Assembly (NCBI GenBank): GCA_032158295.1
Contig: CM063258.1
Span: forward strand, 811,001-875,000
DNA from: Pycnopodia helianthoides
Taxonomy: Eukaryota > Echinodermata > Asteroidea > Forcipulatida > Asteriidae
Direction of reading: 5' to 3'
DNA: 64,000 nucleotides
The notes under the pieces were generated by a model that was not told the origin of the DNA, did not search any database, and worked only from the letters and a program-made list of their open reading frames with translations. The position numbers were made by a program, and so were the translations under genes. Positions 50,201 through 55,348 of the stretch are shown here, piece by piece (position 1 is the first letter of the stretch; every line of letters begins with the position of its first letter).

Positions 50201-52811
50201 TACTTTATGTCTACAGAACTATCAATGTGTTTTCATTCCTGCAACTATTTGAATTGGTAATTAATTCCTAAACACATAAGTCACTTTGTGAAAATGAAAA
50301 AAAAGAGTTTTGCCCGCAGAGCGCTGTGTATAAACCAATGCATATTGAGACCTATCGTGATATGTCACTTTGTGAAAATATTACGTGCTTTGCCTTCCAG
50401 ATAGGTCACTTCATGAAAATGCAAATGTCACACGCGTGCGCCTGAACTGTGCTATAGCGCTTTGTATATCATAGGTAGAGACATATTGAGATAGGTCACA
50501 TTGTGGAAATGCAACTTGGCAAATCCAGTGATAAGTCATTCGTAATAATTAGAGTGATTATAAAACCGTTTCGTATTAGGTTCTGAAACTTGCTGAAAAT
50601 GTTAAAAGTAATGAGTATGTTAATAAATTGTAAAAAAAACGATTTGCAAAAATGTGTGATTTTCGACAGATAGGTCACTCCATGGTGCGAGCGATGATTT
50701 GTTGACTCTAAATTTAGGTTTACTCTTTGATCTCCCATTGGACTTAACCGACGCCCCCGTCGGTTTTGTACAAGAAAGCAAAGCGAGGATGTCCCACTCT
50801 GTCAAGACACCTGGATCCCTTTTTATTAAAATCCTCAGGGTCAACAGGTAGCCAGCCCCACACTAAGACGCACAAATATTTGGCAAAGGGGGGTCATGAA
50901 ACACATGATGAATCCCGCCATTTCTTGAAGAATAGAGGATTAGAACGAAGACACACCCGCCAACATCAATGACCTCAAATCTCCTACCCAAATCTCCTCT
51001 TCCCCAGGGGCATTCCGACTGTATGACCTGGACCACGATGGCTTCATCACAAGGGAAGAGATGCTGAACATAGTGGATGCCATCTATCAGATGGTAGGCA
51101 ACATGGTGCGCCTACCAGAGGAGGAGAACACCCCACAGAAGAGAGTGGATAGAATATTTGCCCTCATGGACAAGGTCAGTTTGAAAATCCTCATGTACTT
51201 TAAGCGATCACCAAAAACAAATTGTTGATTTTGAGACTTGATGGTTTGGATTTAAAGGTAGGGTCATACTTTGGTAATAACCTGAAGAAAAACACCTGTT
51301 TAATTTTTATCCGAAAGCTTACTTGTTATAAAGATGGTAATGGGGGTAAGCATCCGGGAAATTATTTCAGCTAGAAATCAACAAAAGAATTTTAAAAATT
51401 TAATCTCAAAAATTTATATCAAGAAGATCCATTCTTTGAATGATATTCTAGGCCGAAAGAAATCTACTCACAAATTCAAACCTTCACTGCAATAAAGTAG
51501 CATAATGACAAGCATTTGAAAGAAAATCAGCTGGCAGGTCCAGGGTTCTGCCCAGGATTTGGGAAGTGGCGGGAAAAAACTTTGCCTAAAAACCATTGTT
51601 TGAGGGATCAGTTACACGGTAGATCATATAAATAGACTCAAACCAAAGAAGTACTCAATTTTTACATATCGTTGAAAACTATTGAAAAGGGAATTGCAAG
51701 TTTAAATTAAATACTTGGAAAATGTGTGGTGGTCGGAAACAGAGAAAATTCTGCCAGTGGTGGTTGGGGAACCTTGAGTGCCGGTAGGGTTTTCCGGCAC
51801 CGACCACTGTGGGCAGAACCCTGCAGGTCCAGATTCAATTTGTATTTTGTTTTTAACTTGGAATTTTATATTTTTTGTAATATTCATTGTACTTTTGTTC
51901 TGAGTTGCCTGGTTTGGCTTGATGGTGTGTAATGCACACATCCCTCCTGGGGAGGTTTTGTTTGGTCTTTTAGTGTCCAGGTGGTTTTGAGAACCAAATG
52001 GTCAGCCACTTTGTAAGTGACTTTTTGTCACTATTGGCTTTCCCTGCCATGGTTCTTTGTTTTTCTCGTTTTTTTCTACATGTATCTGCCAGCCCAGCCA
52101 GGTTGCTGAGTACTTTACGTAATATTTTTACACTTTTACACTATTTTTCTTATAAAATGTTGCTGTTTGGTCATGTAGATCCTTTGATTGTGCAGTATTT
52201 TAATATGTTTGCTGGTGAATAAAATGACTAGTCAACGTTGGTGGTGACCAACATTGCCACTTAATAAAATTCCATTTATTATTTGATTATGAAAGCTGCT
52301 AATGGTTACTAACCACCCTGAGAAATCTCATCATCAAAGACAACAGTCCTTGCAACAACAAAAAGTGTTTCATGTATGAATGCAAACAACTCTGAAGCAG
52401 TGTTGATGGACCCTGTGCATCGGCCGCCATTGCTGAGGTCATACAATGGAAACGAGGGTGCGTGTACGTGCCTTGCACAACACTCAACCATTGATAGGTC
52501 TTCATTGACCTCAGTGAGGGCGCTGTTTGAACTCGTGTCGTCATATGCAAGGGGTCTATTTCCAAAACTTGGTACTTTTGACAATGAAATCTTCTCACTT
52601 TTAGTGATGTATTCTTGAAAACTAAAGTGTCATAGCAAAGTTATCCCTTTAAAAATATGAAAATGCAATATTATTTCCACCTTTCTCTTCCTGTTTGATA
52701 ATCTTTTGATAGAACAAAGACGACAAACTGACGAAGGAAGAGTTTCAGAATGGTTCCAAGGAGGACCCAACCATCGTGCAAGCATTGTCACTCTATGATG
52801 GTCTGGTATGA
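17180..52811 (+). CDS. NCS1: Neuronal calcium sensor 1 / frequenin (seven-exon gene)
   Basis: NCS-1 is an N-myristoylated EF-hand calcium sensor at membranes; known partners include PI4-kinase beta, Ric-8A and dopamine D2 receptors, regulating secretion and synaptic function. Joining 17180-17243, 24170-24194, 25425-25473, 45342-45431, 48858-48936, 51008-51174 and 52713-52811 gives 573 bases, 190 residues plus stop, the usual NCS-1 length, with GT-AG borders and compatible phases. MGKRNS fits the myristoylation consensus (G2, S6). EF1 is disabled by C38-P39 (KDCPNG). EF2 (D73-E84, [12 protein letters not shown]) and EF3 (D109-E120, [12 protein letters not shown]) look canonical. EF4 (D157-E168, [12 protein letters not shown]) has Asp in place of the usual Gly at loop position 6. 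The C-terminus [12 protein letters not shown] is the invariant NCS-1 ending. Intron 3 spans 19.9 kb. It is convergent with AK8. Confidence 0.98.
17405..17462. repeat. Palindromic 18-base tandem repeat
   Basis: About three copies of CATGCATGGAAGTATTTC. Each copy contains the interrupted palindrome CATGGAA-GTA-TTTCCATG, so the array can fold in several registers. It lies 160 bases into NCS1 intron 1. Confidence 0.85.
18505..18880 (+). repeat. Dispersed repeat 'TAGCCCGGCG', plus-oriented
   Basis: Inverted relative of 9495-9890. It starts near AAAGTAGCCGCCGGGCCAGT and ends GCCGGGCTAGTGTTAAGGGC. The TAGTAGCCCA pieces are present in both copies. NCS1 intron 1. Confidence 0.7.
19130..19158. repeat. 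AAAT microsatellite
   Basis: Run of AAATAAATAAATAAAT ending in TAATTATTTT. Simple repeat in NCS1 intron 1. Confidence 0.85.
19913..20116. mobile_element. MITE, GGGCCCAATTTCATAGAGCTG family (diverged)
   Basis: Ends CTGGACCCAATTTCAGAGCT and AGCTCTGTGAAGTTGGGTCC are inverted repeats, carrying shared substitutions relative to other copies. Confidence 0.8.
20438..20483. repeat. Strong hairpin, 16-base arms
   Basis: GGGGCAAATGGCACCC and GGGTGCTATTTGCCCC pair with a single mismatch across a 14-base spacer. Flanking CACCCGAGG and CCTCGGGTG motifs extend the symmetry. Probably the end of, or a complete, small inverted-repeat element in NCS1 intron 1. Confidence 0.75.
20724..20890. repeat. Inverted-repeat element with TGCGTAGTGC arms
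   Basis: ATAATGCGTAGTGCACAA near 20750 and GTACGCACTACGCACAA near 20851 are imperfect inverted partners, with TGGCTGTC/GACAGACA at the outer edges. Small MITE-like unit; ends not certain. Confidence 0.5.
20988..23450. mobile_element. Outer transposon with long inverted arms, interrupted by a second element
   Basis: The left arm 20988-21090 (AAGCTCTTTTCACATGATAG, then AAGCAAGGGTTCCTTGCTTA) and the right arm 23350-23450 (read in reverse: AAGCCCTTTTCACATGACAG, then AGCAGGGGTCCCTTGCTTAA) are about 100-base diverged inverted repeats. Removing 21412-23273 leaves an element of about 600 bases. It has no transposase ORF, so it is non-autonomous. It lies in NCS1 intron 1. Confidence 0.85.
21412..23273. 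mobile_element. Inner 1.86 kb transposon with repeated GGGTAAAAACGCCC sites
   Basis: The left end GGGTAAACTGGGGTAAAAAC and the right end GTTTTTACCCCAGTTTACCC are exact inverted repeats, each bordered by TA (21410-21411 and 23274-23275), consistent with a TA target duplication. Seven copies of GG(G)TAAAAACGCCC, in either orientation, sit at 21421-21435, 21600-21613, 21621-21634, 22838-22852, 22872-22886, 23233-23247 and 23250-23264. Two pairs form palindromes. No long ORF, so non-autonomous. It contains a fragment of another MITE family at about 21942-22030. Confidence 0.85.
23597..23842 (-). mobile_element. CAGGCCTG-family MITE with internal 4 x 27-base expansion
   Basis: Inverse of the copy at 1847-2006, with CAGGCCTGG at the left and CCAGGCCTG at the right. 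Inside, GCATTTGCCTCCATTGCCCT plus GGTCTTG (27 bases) is repeated four times exactly at 23627-23734, where other copies have one unit. The expansion keeps frames open on both strands; no gene is implied. Confidence 0.88.
23961..24093. mobile_element. MITE, GGCGGCTACGGC family
   Basis: Inverted ends GGCAGTGTTCAAACTGGCGG and CCGCCAATTTTGATACTGCC. It ends 76 bases before NCS1 exon 2. Confidence 0.8.
24170..24194 (+). CDS. NCS1: NCS1 coding exon 2 (25-base microexon)
   Basis: It encodes (F)NEKEILQ(W), with split codons at both ends. The acceptor is TATTTACAG and the donor GTAAGT. Without it the reading frame of exon 1 to exon 3 is broken, and the residues match the start of the first EF-hand helix in NCS-1. 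Confidence 0.95.
24724..25056 (+). mobile_element. Decayed TTAA MITE, GGCAGTGGACAC family
   Basis: Shares AGAGCACTGGAGAGCTGTTG, TTGCAACTTTGATGACCAAT and GAGATACACAAAGTGAGGAT with 2216-2572. The left end is truncated; the right end retains CCCTACCCTTAA. NCS1 intron 2. Confidence 0.8.
25425..25473 (+). CDS. NCS1: NCS1 coding exon 3
   Basis: It completes W30, then encodes [16 protein letters not shown]. This is EF-hand 1 with the Cys-Pro pair that abolishes calcium binding throughout the family. Acceptor TTGCAG, donor GTAAGT. Confidence 0.97.
25571..25720. mobile_element. MITE with GGGGTCGATTTCACAAAG ends
   Basis: GGTCGATTTCACAAAG at the left and CTTTGTGAAATCGAGCCC at the right are inverted repeats. 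The interior has CACTAAGATTCATCGTAAGA, which also occurs at 21957-21975 inside the inner transposon. Confidence 0.8.
26665..26800 (-). mobile_element. tRNA-derived SINE, minus strand
   Basis: The reverse complement starts CCGGGCAATCTCGGTGGTCT and contains GAGTTCAAATCCCACCC as a B-box. Related to 40855-40985. NCS1 intron 3. Confidence 0.75.
26914..27309. mobile_element. TTAA MITE, AGGAACATTACAGAATTGG family
   Basis: Bounded by TTAA. The left end TTAAAGGAACATTACAGAAT and the right end ATTCTGTAATGTTCCTTTAA form exact inverted repeats. The centre has the palindromic CGCTCAGTGAGCG. Full copies: 32841-33223, 37234-37624, 53600-53985 and 62022-62416; partial: 42743-43051. Confidence 0.93.
27310..28500. 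other. NCS1 intron 3 sequence, mostly without named features
   Basis: There is a short (GAT)n run near 27508-27525 and a C-run near 27633. 28120-28250 may be a very diverged CAGGCCTG-family copy (it has GGTGCCCTTTACCATGG and ends GCAGGCCTG). Nothing else is supported. Confidence 0.45.
28507..28892. mobile_element. MITE with about 75-base inverted ends rich in GTTGGGAC
   Basis: The left end TTATGGCCATGTTCCGTCCC and the right end, read in reverse, TTATGGCTGTTCCATCCCAA are inverted partners. Similarity runs on through CCAACTTGAGTG and CAGTTGGGACGGCCCAACT. No ORF beyond chance. Confidence 0.85.
29555..29683 (-). mobile_element. CAGGCCTG-family MITE, partial
   Basis: Inverse orientation. It ends AATCCAGGCCTG and lacks the opposite end. 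NCS1 intron 3. Confidence 0.75.
29951..30396. repeat. Diverged tandem duplication, about 235 bases per unit
   Basis: CTTATGAATGACGCACTTGA at about 29951 recurs as CTTATGAATGACATACTTGA at about 30189. Both units proceed through GATTGCTTCCCGAGTG, GGAACAATGTGC and ATTGAATATTTCAAAATTAC to AAAATCACAATCA. Divergence is perhaps a tenth of sites, so it is older than the 3411-5398 duplication. Confidence 0.85.
30515..30585 (-). pseudogene. Possible LINE reverse-transcriptase C-terminal scrap
   Basis: The minus strand reads [17 protein letters not shown], resembling the 'R..FK..LL.YK.L.G' motif at 47615-47660 and 42570-42660. The surrounding 142-codon frame has no other similarity I can see. Confidence 0.45.
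31021..31266 (-). mobile_element. tRNA-derived SINE, minus strand
   Basis: Inverse of the 6171-6452 family, diverged; GGCCTGTCCCGAGTGGTCAG is its head on the minus strand. NCS1 intron 3. Confidence 0.75.
31270..32840. other. NCS1 intron 3 sequence without named features
   Basis: Scattered short ORFs in both strands, none with a recognisable motif or codon-like constraint. Confidence 0.45.
32841..33223. mobile_element. TTAA MITE, AGGAACATTACAGAATTGG family
   Basis: Full copy in the same orientation as 26914-27309, bounded by TTAA on both sides. Confidence 0.92.
33224..34650. other. NCS1 intron 3 sequence without named features
   Basis: Overlapping open frames on both strands at 33761-34070 (about 95 codons each way) show no family similarity and are probably chance. 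Confidence 0.45.
34665..34742. repeat. Short direct duplication, about 46 bases
   Basis: ATAATATTCTAAGTGCCAGA and ATAATATTCTAAGTACCAGA, each followed by TGGC-TATTTT. Copy-and-slip scale duplication. Confidence 0.75.
35391..35875. repeat. Degenerate 30-35-base tandem repeat with TTAGTGGATAATTGAATC
   Basis: At least ten diverged units share a GTGGATAA core and CTGGTTATTTTAGTGGATAA. Spacing is irregular. No coding potential. Confidence 0.75.
36341..36783. mobile_element. MITE with GGGGCCATTCAGAA ends
   Basis: The left end GGGGCCATTCAGAAAAATCA and the right end, read in reverse, GGGGCCATTCAGAATAATCA are inverted. TTA flanks both sides and could be the target duplication. Both arms carry a (G)TGGGCGG/GGGTGGG block beside GGTCAAAA. 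443 bases. Confidence 0.85.
37085..37168. mobile_element. MITE fragment, GGGCCCAATTTCATAGAGCTG family
   Basis: Only the right half remains: TGGTAAGCATAATTTTGGTG through TTAAGCAGCTCTTTGAGATT. Confidence 0.7.
37234..37624. mobile_element. TTAA MITE, AGGAACATTACAGAATTGG family
   Basis: Full copy, reverse orientation relative to 26914-27309, with TTAA borders. Confidence 0.92.
37683..37832. mobile_element. MITE fragment, GGGCCCAATTTCATAGAGCTG family
   Basis: It contains GCTGCTGAAGCACAAAAACT and GACTGGTATCCTGCTCAATT, then GGGCCCAGG. One end is lost. Confidence 0.7.
38249..38397 (-). mobile_element. CAGGCCTG-family MITE
   Basis: Inverse orientation: GGCCTTGGTGCCCCTTCAAA in the middle and AATTCCGGGCCTG at the right end. 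Confidence 0.78.
39165..39735. repeat. Minisatellite of GGCTCT/TGTTCT hexamers
   Basis: About 570 bases of mixed 6- and 12-base units (CTGGCTCTTGTT), with a duplicated longer block ending TACTGCCTTTGGCTCTTG near 39530 and 39682. Every frame on both strands stays open, giving Cys-Gly-Ser, Leu-Ala or Arg-Thr-Ala polymers. That is expected of a hexamer array and is not evidence of a gene. Confidence 0.95.
40568..40770 (+). mobile_element. SINE (third family)
   Basis: The head GGTTGGGTTGGCACAGTGGT and the B-box-like GGTGCGATTCCTGCC are followed by CGATTGCGTGGGTTTTCCCA. An inverse relative is at 2800-2962. Confidence 0.7.
40855..40985 (-). mobile_element. tRNA-derived SINE, minus strand
   Basis: The reverse complement begins CGGGCAAGCTCGGTGGTCTA and has GGTTCGAATCCCGACC as B-box. 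It faces the element at 40568-40770, so the two form a head-to-head pair. Confidence 0.8.
41428..41457. repeat. AT dinucleotide microsatellite
   Basis: ATATATATGTATTATATATA type run in NCS1 intron 3. Confidence 0.85.
42205..42254. repeat. Perfect hairpin, 20-bp stem with 10-base loop
   Basis: ACCCTAGCAGAGTCTTTCTC (42205-42224) and its exact reverse complement (42235-42254) are separated by GAAGGTCTTT. Upstream GGCCTGACGTTTC completes a motif set that recurs as a retroelement terminus in marine invertebrates, possibly Penelope-like; that assignment is tentative. Confidence 0.9.
42254..42720 (-). pseudogene. CR1-like LINE reverse-transcriptase C-terminal fragment
   Basis: The minus strand reads [20 protein letters not shown] near 42570-42660, then later [20 protein letters not shown] and KTNLKTHLF. 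'FK.LL..Y..L.G..P.Y' followed by 'LWN.LP...R....FK..LKTHLF' is the ordinary ending of CR1-clade LINE proteins. 5'-truncated, with divergence at the N-terminal side, so inactive. It is of the same clade as 47081-47990. Confidence 0.85.
42743..43051. mobile_element. TTAA MITE (AGGAACATT family), left-truncated
   Basis: It begins mid-element at CTGACAAACCTGTAGAAG and ends GTTCCTTTAA. The sequence right after its TTAA (CCATTATTGC) is the SINE sequence that follows CACTTAA in complete SINEs, so the MITE inserted into a TTAA within a SINE. Confidence 0.88.
43050..43171 (+). mobile_element. SINE fragment interrupted by the MITE
   Basis: ACCATTATTGCATCGTCTTG, AAAGCCGTAGGTCCCGTGTG and TTCGCCCCAGTGTTTCT match the second half of 6171-6452. 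The first half is missing from the far side of the MITE. Confidence 0.8.
43237..43373. mobile_element. MITE, GGCGGCTACGGC family
   Basis: Ends CCGTGTCCGATTTGGCGGCT and AGCCGCCAATTCGGACCTGG are inverted repeats. Confidence 0.82.
43785..44790. mobile_element. Possible Helitron-like element with duplicated ends
   Basis: CGAAACAGCTCGGCATTT, then a GCATTT...AAATGC hairpin and CTAG|T, occurs twice (43970-44009 and 44742-44784). Helitron 3' ends are a short hairpin followed by CTRR and a T target base. The first copy's hairpin, GCATTTGTGCACAAATGC, is a perfect 18-base palindrome. At the left, GTTTCGCAGCGCA and a TTAAAGTTTTTGTATTATT block are duplicated at 43790 and 43860. No helicase ORF. Classification is tentative. 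Confidence 0.45.
45342..45431 (+). CDS. NCS1: NCS1 coding exon 4
   Basis: Thirty codons: [20 protein letters not shown], then [10 protein letters not shown]. Helix of EF1, the conserved F-P-x-G-D segment, and the first four loop positions of EF2. Acceptor TTACAG, donor GTAAGT. Confidence 0.98.
45499..45558. repeat. Hairpin plus CGAAACGTCGAG motif (retroelement-terminus-like)
   Basis: CTGCTCGTCTTC-AG-GAAGACGAGCAG is a perfect 12-bp hairpin, followed by AGTACACTGTTCGAAACGTC. GACGAGCAG...TTCGAAACGTC recalls the ends of Penelope-like elements, some of which carry hammerhead motifs. The catalytic core is not intact here as I read it. Confidence 0.5.
45667..45730. mobile_element. MITE fragment, GGGCCCAATTTCATAGAGCTG family
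   Basis: It retains GGCATAATTTTGTTGTGTTT and AAGCAGCTCTATGAAA only. Confidence 0.65.
45845..46025. mobile_element. Pair of tRNA-like SINE heads in inverted orientation
   Basis: The plus-strand copy at 45958-46022 reads TAGCTCAGTTGGTAGAGCGC, then AGGTTCAAGTCCCGCTCTAG (A and B boxes). A minus-strand head lies at 45880-45913 (reverse of CTACCAACTGAGCTATC). AAGTAATAAACC-CAAGGGAA is repeated directly at 45845 and 45919. The anticodon arm cannot pair, so neither is a working tRNA gene. Confidence 0.75.
46026..46870. other. NCS1 intron 4 sequence without firm features
   Basis: Contains a G-run at 46431-46440 and ATA/AAT-rich runs near 46628. It may include more retroelement 3' sequence (TTGGTTTATTAAAAATCAAA), but I cannot assign a family. 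Confidence 0.45.
46871..47080 (+). mobile_element. Decayed TTAA MITE, GGCAGTGGACAC family
   Basis: TGACCATAAAAACTTACTTG, GCAGCTGTTGATAATGTATA and AAATTTTCACAGGTTAG match other copies. It ends where the LINE fragment begins. Confidence 0.65.
47081..47990 (+). pseudogene. CR1-like LINE, 3' part of reverse transcriptase
   Basis: The frame opens just downstream of where the polymerase YADD box would be: [20 protein letters not shown], then [10 protein letters not shown] and [16 protein letters not shown]. An in-frame stop at 47438-47440 interrupts it. The same frame resumes with [51 protein letters not shown] and [16 protein letters not shown], and it degenerates after 47760. The (ATT)n run near 47968-47982 marks the 3' tail. 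5'-truncated and dead. NCS1 intron 4, same orientation as the gene. Confidence 0.92.
48337..48552. repeat. 9 x 24-base tandem repeat
   Basis: The unit CCTCTGTGGTGATTGAGAAG plus AAAC is repeated nine times with no mismatch I can see. It encodes an octapeptide KKPSVVIE on plus and FFSITTEG on minus because 24 is a multiple of three. It lies in NCS1 intron 4, 305 bases before exon 5; no splice context makes it an exon. Confidence 0.96.
48858..48936 (+). CDS. NCS1: NCS1 coding exon 5
   Basis: It encodes [20 protein letters not shown], then IDEKLD and the first base of W103. It completes the EF2 loop (E84 at position 12). ALSVTSRG is near-invariant in NCS-1. Acceptor CTGCAG, donor GTAAGT. Confidence 0.98.
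48984..49000. repeat. Poly-T/poly-G junction
   Basis: T-rich run followed by about 12 Gs, 50 bases after exon 5. Likely length-variable. Confidence 0.7.
49085..49175. repeat. Imperfect inverted repeat CAACTAAGTTGTCGAATCACC
   Basis: CAACTAAGTTGTCGAATCAC at 49088 pairs with GTGGTTTGACAATTAAGTTG at about 49150, a small hairpin unit in NCS1 intron 5. Confidence 0.65.
49176..50150. other. NCS1 intron 5 sequence with a possible LINE tail
   Basis: TGTACCCTGTGAAATAACAA and an (AATCA)n run at 49385-49432 look like a retroelement 3' terminus. The rest shows no support for genes. Confidence 0.4.
50275..50695 (+). repeat. Five dispersed copies of TAGGTCACTTTGTGAAAATG
   Basis: Variants occur near 50279, 50363, 50401, 50490 and 50671, irregularly spaced and all in the same orientation, within 740 bases upstream of NCS1 exon 6. 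Confidence 0.65.
51008..51174 (+). CDS. NCS1: NCS1 coding exon 6
   Basis: It completes W103, then encodes [40 protein letters not shown] and [15 protein letters not shown]. It contains all of EF3 (D109-E120) and the linker to EF4. [10 protein letters not shown] is a family signature. Acceptor CCCCAG, donor GTCAGT. Confidence 0.98.
51256..51535 (+). mobile_element. Very decayed TTAA-MITE-like sequence
   Basis: AAAGGTAGGGTCATACTTTG and GCATTTGAAAGAAAAT recall the GGCAGTGGACAC family, but no end is intact. Confidence 0.35.
51537..51835. mobile_element. Inverted-repeat element with CAGGTCCAGGGTTCTGCCCA ends
   Basis: GGTCCAGGGTTCTGCCCAG at the left and TGGGCAGAACCCTGCAGGTC at the right are inverted partners about 290 bases apart. 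GTGGCGGG near the left and CCGGCACCGACCAC near the right are less well matched. NCS1 intron 6. Confidence 0.65.
52299..52590. repeat. Dispersed repeat shared with 7690-7935
   Basis: GTGAGGGCGCTGTTTGAACT and TGCAAGGGGTCTATTTCC correspond to 7858-7905. The intervening material is diverged. NCS1 intron 6, ending about 120 bases before exon 7. Confidence 0.6.
52713..52811 (+). CDS. NCS1: NCS1 coding exon 7 (C-terminus and stop)
   Basis: [20 protein letters not shown], then [12 protein letters not shown] and TGA at 52809-52811. EF4 loop positions 3-12 are here, with Asp162 at position 6. Acceptor TTGATAG is weaker in pyrimidines than the others. Confidence 0.98.
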   Translation, partial: NKDDKLTKEEFQNGSKEDPTIVQALSLYDGLV

Positions 52812-53599
52812 TGACCTTCCCGTCCCCCACACCCCCAAAGATCAACGGTAACCAAAATATAGTGACCTACTCCTAGAAAAATAAGTGTATATAAGCAATG
52901 TCACATGAGGCTATCAACAGGCAGCCAATTTCTAAGTTCTGTGCACTTAAGAAAAAGCGTGCTCTTCAACACTGTAAAAAACACTGTGTGGATGGTTAGG
53001 TATTCACGTTCAAACCAGGGACCTATAGTAAAAGAGGACAATAGGGTCCCCAGTTGGGTAAAGGTCCCCAGTTGGAAAGTGTGTATAAAATTCAATGGGA
53101 ACTGTTGCCATTAAGTTAGAGTAGGAACAAAAGAGGGACAATAGGAGGTCCTCGATTGCAGGTGCTTACACACTTGCTTGTGTGTAAGTGTCAAGTCCAT
53201 ATTTCGTATGTAACACAATGTATCTCTGCTACTAAAGTATTCCTTTTGTATTCAGTGCAGTTGGTCGCCTCCAAGCTGCCTGTAAAAATTGCCTCGTTCA
53301 ACGAGTCCATCAAATATCATTTTTTGTTTCTGGACTTAGATTCTGAGTGCCATGGGAGGGAGCTTTTCTGTGATATTAAACATGCATCGATGCTGGTTGA
53401 GACAAAACAATTTTGAAAAAAAAAATTAAAAACCTCAAATTCCACTTGTGCAAATTTATGGAAAACAGCAGCAGGGAACCCCAGCTGATAATCCAAACAA
53501 AATCTGAACCTGGCACTGTATGCTGTCACAAAAAAAAACTTTTTGAGGAAGTTTCCATTTTGATAAGAAGTTTTCACTTCTTTATCCGATAACGTGGGG
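52812..53599 (+). other. Presumed start of NCS1 3' UTR and flank
   Basis: No further coding signal. GGTCCCCAGTTGG is repeated at 53045-53056 and 53066-53078. I cannot place the NCS1 polyadenylation site; the nearest AATAAA (about 53784) lies inside a MITE. Confidence 0.4.
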
Positions 53600-53985
53600 T
53601 TAAAGGAACATTACAGAATTGGTTTTTGCTGACAAAACAGTTGCTGGCAGTGTAAGCATTTTATGTAATCCACCATAATATACATAAACTGACAAACCTG
53701 TAGAAGTTTGAGATCGATCGGCCATCTGGTCACGAAAAAATAGTGCAAAACCGATTACAAATTTGCATGTGTTATACAATGCATGAATAAAACGCTCATG
53801 AGCGATAAACTCCAATCGGAAATTAGTTTGATTTATTTCTCATCAAATATGGCATTTCAGCCAGAAATATTTCTAGGGATGTTTTCTACTACATCATCAT
53901 TAGACCGTGTAAGTTTTATGTAAATCTGTGATCAAAAGTATATTTTACAAGTTTTTTTCCTACCAATTCTGTAATGTTCCTTTAA
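53600..53985. mobile_element. TTAA MITE, AGGAACATTACAGAATTGG family
   Basis: Full copy, same orientation as 37234-37624, with TTAA borders; a central block around the CGCTCA palindrome is slightly deleted. Confidence 0.92.
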
Positions 53986-54369
53986 GACTTTGTTCTCATT
54001 TTATATTCTTAAAACGGGGAGTAGGTCACAATTTATTGTGCTGAGATTACGTTATGTGCAAAAAGAGAAGTTTGTATTATTAGTCTTATTTAAAACTAAC
54101 GCGTTCAAATATTTTTGTATTTTGTGGTTGGGTTTACTTTGGTTAAGAATGTTGATATATTAGCCTGGTGTATGTGTCAACCCTCTGTTGCCCATTATAC
54201 CTCATAAAAGCACTACCAGTAAATTCTTTGCTGAAGTTTTCATTATGTTTTTTATTATTATTATTTTTTTTGGGGGGGGGATTTTACACCAGATGAAATT
54301 TCCAGGAAATTATTAGAAAACCTAGGTGACACCTTTTTACATTGAAATGCTAGCCCTGATCAACTCCAG

Positions 54370-54656
54370 GGCCCAATTTCATAGCGCTGCTTAACGGCCG
54401 ATTCTGTGCTTACGTACGAGTTTCTATTTCATAGCGCTGCTAACCGTAAGCACACGAAAAGGTACATGTATGCTAACCTTGCGGTGCTTACTGCCGAAAA
54501 TGAATGACGTAACAATGCAATTACATGGTGAACGCGCAAGCTGACTGCCTTATTTTCTTGCTAACCTGTGAAATACGCTTATGCTTAAGCAACTTTTTCT
54601 GCTACAGTTAGCACGAAAATTTGCTTACCGTTAAGCAGCGCTATGAAATTGGGCCC
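54370..54656. mobile_element. MITE, GGGCCCAATTTCATAGCGCTG variant, with repeated left end
   Basis: GGGCCCAATTTCATAGCGCT at the left and AGCGCTATGAAATTGGGCCC at the right are perfect inverted ends. TTTCATAGCGCTGC is repeated at 54425. Longer (287 bases) than the usual 160-base copies. Confidence 0.88.
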
Positions 54657-54721
54657 AGGGTATCAGCTACCCCTGCTTGGGAGTAGGGTTAATCGAGATC
54701 AACCCTGGGTGAGCAGGTTGA

Positions 54722-55137
54722 GACCCGTTTACACTTGATCCAGAAAGGTGGATCAGACCTGGGTCTGATCCACCAATGTGGATTAACAGCTAGTGTTAAT
54801 GCGAGAAAGCAGGATCAGACCCGGTTCAAGATCCTGCAATTTTAATCCACATTTTGAGGAGGGTTGAACCCTGCAATTGGTGGATCAGATCCGGCAAAGT
54901 GGATTCCAGAAACATGTGTGAACACAAAGGTGGATCAGACACCGCCATTCAATGTGGTCATTTCCGAGTTTGCTCGGAATGGCAGGGTTTTTGCTTGTGT
55001 ATTTTGTGTGACAGCTGTGATCAAAAGTGGGATCAGAGCTGGATCAGGCACTTGGTGTCAACGCGACACCAGATCTTGATCTGTGGTCTGATAAAAATGC
55101 TCGATCCACCTTTCTGGATTGAGGGTAAATGCGGTGT
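54722..55137. mobile_element. Inverted-repeat element rich in GGTGGATCAGA
   Basis: The left end GTTTACACTTGATCCAGAAA and the right end, read in reverse, CATTTACCCTCAATCCAGAA, then AGGTGGATC in both, are inverted. At least four GGTGGATCAGA/TCTGATCCACC motifs lie inside. Confidence 0.8.
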
Positions 55138-55275
55138 GAGTGTTCATTCTTTCCAGGAAAATTGTATCAAGTGTAAAACAAAACATGGGGTGGTGGTAGG
55201 GTTATAATCCCCTAGGAGTTTGCTGGGGTTTTGTTACCGGGGTATTTATTATGTGGTGTTAAAATGGCAATCATG

Positions 55276-55348
55276 GACATGTTAATCCCATGTTAATCCC
55301 ATGTTAATCCATGTTAATCCAATGTTAATCCAATGTTAATCCCATGTA
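55276..55348. repeat. 12-base tandem repeat CATGTTAATCCC
   Basis: About six slightly varied units (CATGTTAATCCC, CATGTTAATC, CAATGTTAATC). Confidence 0.88.
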
